A stretch of 64,000 bases of DNA, taken from positions 1 to 64,000 of IMG/VR virus record IMGVR_UViG_3300009375_000001, one strand, 5' to 3'. Numbering within the stretch: the stretch's first letter is position 1; each line of letters begins with the position of its first letter. The translations under genes were made by a program, and so were the position numbers. The notes beneath the pieces are model-generated. The model searched no databases. It was not told the origin of the DNA and worked only from the letters and a program-made list of their open reading frames with translations. Source of the DNA: a virus. Positions 62,901 through 64,000 of this stretch are shown piece after piece.

Positions 62901-64000
62901 CAGTAATAATATAATCTTCCCAACGACGTTCACCAACACCAACAGAACCATCACCAGAACCGTAACCAGAACCACCCGAAGTTAATGTAACTGAATATAC
63001 AGAACCATCTATGATAGCATTAGCAGCGCCGGCTACTGTTGGTGAACCACCTATGAAAGTAATAGTTGGTGGTGTGTGATAACCCGAACCCATATTTGTA
63101 ACTGTAATTGTATCAATTTCACCTGTAGGTGTAATTGTGCAACTTGCTTCTGCTTGAATAGTATTAATAACTTCATACCAAGTTTCTAATGCAGTTTCAC
63201 AAGAAGTTTGATCTGTGTATGTAGGATCTGTACATGAAGAATCTGGACCTAATTGACCAACATCTGGTGCAGAAATTTGAATTGTTGGTGTTGATTGATA
63301 ACCGGCCCCCACTTCGCTTAATTCAATACCCGACAATCCACCATCAAATTCTAATGTACCAGTAGCACCAGAACCACCACCACCAGTGATATAAAGTAGT
63401 GGTTTAGATGTATAATTCTGACCGTTTGCAGTTAATTCTAAACCACTTACTACACCAGCAGTAACATTTGCTGAAGCAGTTGCAGAAATGGTTTCTGCGT
63501 CAACACCTCCGGCAAAAGTAACAATCATTGGTACACCTGCTTCTGGATTAGTTTCTACATCGCCCGATTGCATACTAATAACATTACCAATAGATAAATC
63601 GTGGTATAATGATTCAACAGCAGTATATGGCGCACCACCAGTAGTTGAAAGTGTATTAGGTAATAATAAGTTAATAAAGTATGAGTTAGATAATGATGGT
63701 AACGAAACCATAGAACCATAGTTAATTGCCATTTTAACAGTATCGCCTGGATTCAATCCGTGGTCAATAGAGTAAACATATCTATGATTAGTTTTTGTGG
63801 TCATTCTACCTTCTTCAAGAGGGTGGAAAGTACAATGGTAATAAATGTCGTGGTATCCATCAACAACCCAATTCCATGTTTCGCCTGGGTTTAAATCTGG
63901 TGAAGTGAATGAAATGTTATCATCAGATACTGCGTTGTGTACCAAATAGTTACCAACTGGGTTAGTAAAGATAAGTGTATCACCTTCACGTGCTTCTACG
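56983..64000 (-). CDS. Giant tail adhesin with cupredoxin-like, His-x-His, CBM-like, Cys-repeat and IPT/TIG modules (5' partial)
   Basis: At least 2338 residues; the frame is open through the right edge, so the N-terminus is missing (apparent start at 63945 is a TTG inside the frame). Order (numbering from codon 63945): cupredoxin-like domain at the edge with H3, C38, H41, M48; Gly-Tyr repeats ~150-330 with one Cys repeat; two His modules ~365-540; a second cupredoxin-like domain ~1000-1110 (H1023, C1096, H1099, M1102); CBM-like jelly rolls ~1210-1900 (repeated DNVSVRE, TYEVKYDI); nine Cys repeats ~1930-2160; two IPT/TIG domains to the end. A virion fibre for host or glycan binding. Confidence 0.78.
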   Translation of the reverse strand, partial: VEAREGDTLIFTNPVGNYLVHNAVSDDNISFTSPDLNPGETWNWVVDGYHDIYYHCTFHPLEEGRMTTKTNHRYVYSIDHGLNPGDTVKMAINYGSMVSLPSLSNSYFINLLLPNTLSTTGGAPYTAVESLYHDLSIGNVISMQSGDVETNPEAGVPMIVTFAGGVDAETISATASANVTAGVVSGLELTANGQNYTSKPLLYITGGGGSGATGTLEFDGGLSGIELSEVGAGYQSTPTIQISAPDVGQLGPDSSCTDPTYTDQTSCETALETWYEVINTIQAEASCTITPTGEIDTITVTNMGSGYHTPPTITFIGGSPTVAGAANAIIDGSVYSVTLTSGGSGYGSGDGSVGVGERRWEDYIITAVAKGNERVDVFFDDVNQIGHTHTAEITPAEYVQIQASTATMIVTSEDAGHTHTATFDWDASANNGGGAMFLVGMTGSHTHGMENYYDITGGTKVELVNFGHYHEILITEADEATLKAAPLQNVTQDIDGTWSATSGNTIIRTSDFGTSDPQHFHTVEFGCLDPATDTYLIIEVDQHIHDMGRVWYPGSNQFTVGKYDFALGGDDLNPSAIATPFTDINGYVKKEKGIESDAHGLIPGDRVHFENVYNGIHHGNTNYWVDYVIDADHFALTEVVIYPLENSAGTTPTIHNVIEEYEVVADLASYRFQVDRDITNHIGSPYVEGIEILWSRPNTVKSNNHGLSVGDIVQLPSGEQPYTPSELPGAMNDHTVVALGDGYGPTDNMEITVDTNTTVTWNDPTLTTVEGAQDSPWLWSWWDHTADSYFPYQRAGATYDNFGGNDGINGGFELFRGGTYKFTNNAWNPSGHITLNDPVTGNPTPMYMHAAGVKAMLGAGWDNLVQAGMVQNDGNNCVSMRANHGLTITAGDHNDFVNTEEEPGTWVGSEPFPVCMGLGGWCEELDVDGWYYNGEDVKSNCEALNPTNDPGLAQWRESQFIGNFSKEFTWTIPEDFGLTGSDGATGLGPFVPPGEVNGAYHMTHDGGLYRFDKSGMIEGTNRTINLYRGGTYTFKINSAGHPLYVTTDDGSHFTPGAYFGEYLLGVQNSRAEEGAGVQTEGTDMWGNDDSGVPKYEELVWTVPEVAPDTMYYQCAWHASMMGQFNILDMPVINAGDDIVVYFHHGQDNMYTPLHIKDKIVVDNGTSTDYFQVQPAPENAFPVKGTQADILGTNNALTATGPGAVPEIQAMNIELGTVSYIDPLAMVPGIGSEQFLVTNDIGGLAKVYFSVDIDQRSDIILDNVTFKEVVWTETGSWQIQGGSAFTNTTDAAYIEQIVTGSISEGVTYEVKYDIIESFKDQYGAEIGSITAELRGDTIVQGISNTLVGHYSETLVAPANTTILRLVNSGKGKIDNISIKERVTGQNAWSMGEGWTSDGAKAYLDGSIASSTEVSQTVSIDTGKLYEVKYSLADVDNDNNGMTGRMRVTLGTNPNQLISNWNFDITDTDLVNWTNSSDTVQIIDGQLIFNSASNDTSTYTLSNALVGGVKYELTIDCDLIEDNILNFQVGPGPTGTHPHTFQMTESQGQWLQESTNNSLTFEQTDGYHAETYTHEFTIKWLNVGGINQYTITEQSNPEGHDELTLVSTTINTPSIDFVINGNTMGTINKSGIRHINFIGEITTDLVLNMNDSGAINSVKLVEEDIPVIDYDTTGLNQEGEKVYHVRAGSYDQKIHFIGDVDNNNPEENNPYYSNVGFEGSIDNVSVREIIENWTFASQQDGVAYVDQNTKQIYTSGTGPNNRGIAHINFEIEANMSYKVAVKVDRPTDSILKLGPTPDSSEYGSLVIEDTDTNGLFDEARDFVFKSPVAGTCYLTLSTTGNGYTYWDDVSVKTIPNLSSDEYLLLARSMNVMGVPIGGEERWNSNHLDMENADYTGQPICGHRTMESFGESVIEDYYDVNRRGNEIMNPPISLSTFDVTTGHRSVASIVPSCTTNFGTEEYTIKAACEQIVGVWYPTDPAHCSNIDYTTQIDCETVFGWWTVATPGSCSDSLYTSEYSCNGAGTCSDPSYSFEYTCTASGTCSDPVYNDNQLGCIDSGGSCSDGTSTTSGECYETNGTCSDGVSTTNTECGTAGGTWTPTNVWTALNTWTNAGNTWTSAGNTWTPGDPGYCSDGIQTSQAVCEGPRGTWIEEDFEHCTTDIPFLTVNNQTDCEAPRGTWDVTVVDEMGGQWVEIVGDGIDMDYTVILGGVEQTNVQNINLPYKIKFEVAPTTPLGEQVLTVTNSDGDTASFTDAPFTVTDQLRIITVVDINTITGAGFVADTVVEFISSGTTTVADTPAVTVVDANNITVSPTLSAGTYDVRVTNLDGQTFTEVTALTIV
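57473..58163 (-). repeat. Cysteine-repeat array inside the giant tail gene
   Basis: About nine degenerate units of form C-[ST]-[DN]-x(3-4)-T-x(3-4)-C-x(4-6)-G-x-W, ~20 residues (60 bases) each, e.g. CSNIDYTTQIDCETVFGWW and CSDGIQTSQAVCEGPRGTW. Between 57620 and 57720 a shorter tandem run NTWT[NS]AG (18-21 bases) occurs. Units also appear at 41339-41475 (gp13), 54083-54142 and 63175-63240. Confidence 0.75.

Overview
This window is a continuous piece of an AT-rich, T4-like contractile-tailed phage (myovirus) genome. The core gene set is T4-superfamily: DNA polymerase gp43, RecA-like UvsX, helicase gp41, clamp and clamp loader gp45/44/62, RegA, gp46/47, late sigma factor gp55, UvsW/UvsY, and virion genes gp13-gp23 in T4 order. 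The accessory genes (CobS-like AAA+ ATPase, 2OG-Fe(II) oxygenase, MTA/SAH nucleosidase, tryptophan-halogenase-like enzyme, NodU-like carbamoyltransferase) and the style of the tail-fibre proteins resemble marine cyanophage- and pelagiphage-type viruses. The host cannot be named from the sequence. No tRNA, transposon, CRISPR or integrase was seen.

Nearly every gene is on the minus strand; only two lie on the plus strand (42643-44236). From high to low coordinate, in the direction of transcription: (1) 64000-49712, large tail-fibre/adhesin genes, including an open-ended giant protein with cupredoxin-like, His-x-His and cysteine-repeat modules, then two tandem copies of a Gly/Cys-rich adhesin plus its assembly chaperone; (2) 49611-42643, a surface-sugar and modification island (halogenase-like enzyme, GT9 heptosyltransferase-like protein, carbamoyltransferase, HldD, cupin, HldE); (3) 42569-29363, a small membrane-protein pair, then neck, terminase, tail, portal, prohead core, protease, scaffold and major capsid genes; (4) 29271-25310, gp3, UvsY, UvsW, a 625-base non-coding region rich in hairpins, and gp55; (5) 25309-5269, recombination, replication and nucleotide-metabolism genes plus a CobS/CobT-like AAA+/VWA pair; (6) 5233-1, a translationally coupled row of late genes whose products begin with a T4-type capsid-targeting leader and are probably packaged in the head and injected.

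Regulation is legible. Host-type promoters (TTGACT-like, exactly 17 bases, TATAAT) precede uvsX, dexA, gp45, uvsY, gp55, the hairpin region and the GT9 gene. Exact copies of the T4 late box TATAAATA precede virion operons and the predicted injected-protein operon. Two genes, uvsY and gp3, have boxes so close to the start codon that their mRNAs would be leaderless.

The most novel items are the predicted injected enzyme set (nucleotidyltransferase, PD-(D/E)xK nuclease-like, ligase-like KxDG protein, membrane protein), the multibranched hairpin domain at 26006-26200 near uvsW/gp55 (structured RNA or origin), copper-site-like domains in a tail protein, a cysteine repeat shared by the neck protein and tail fibres, and a phage-borne ADP-heptose cassette.
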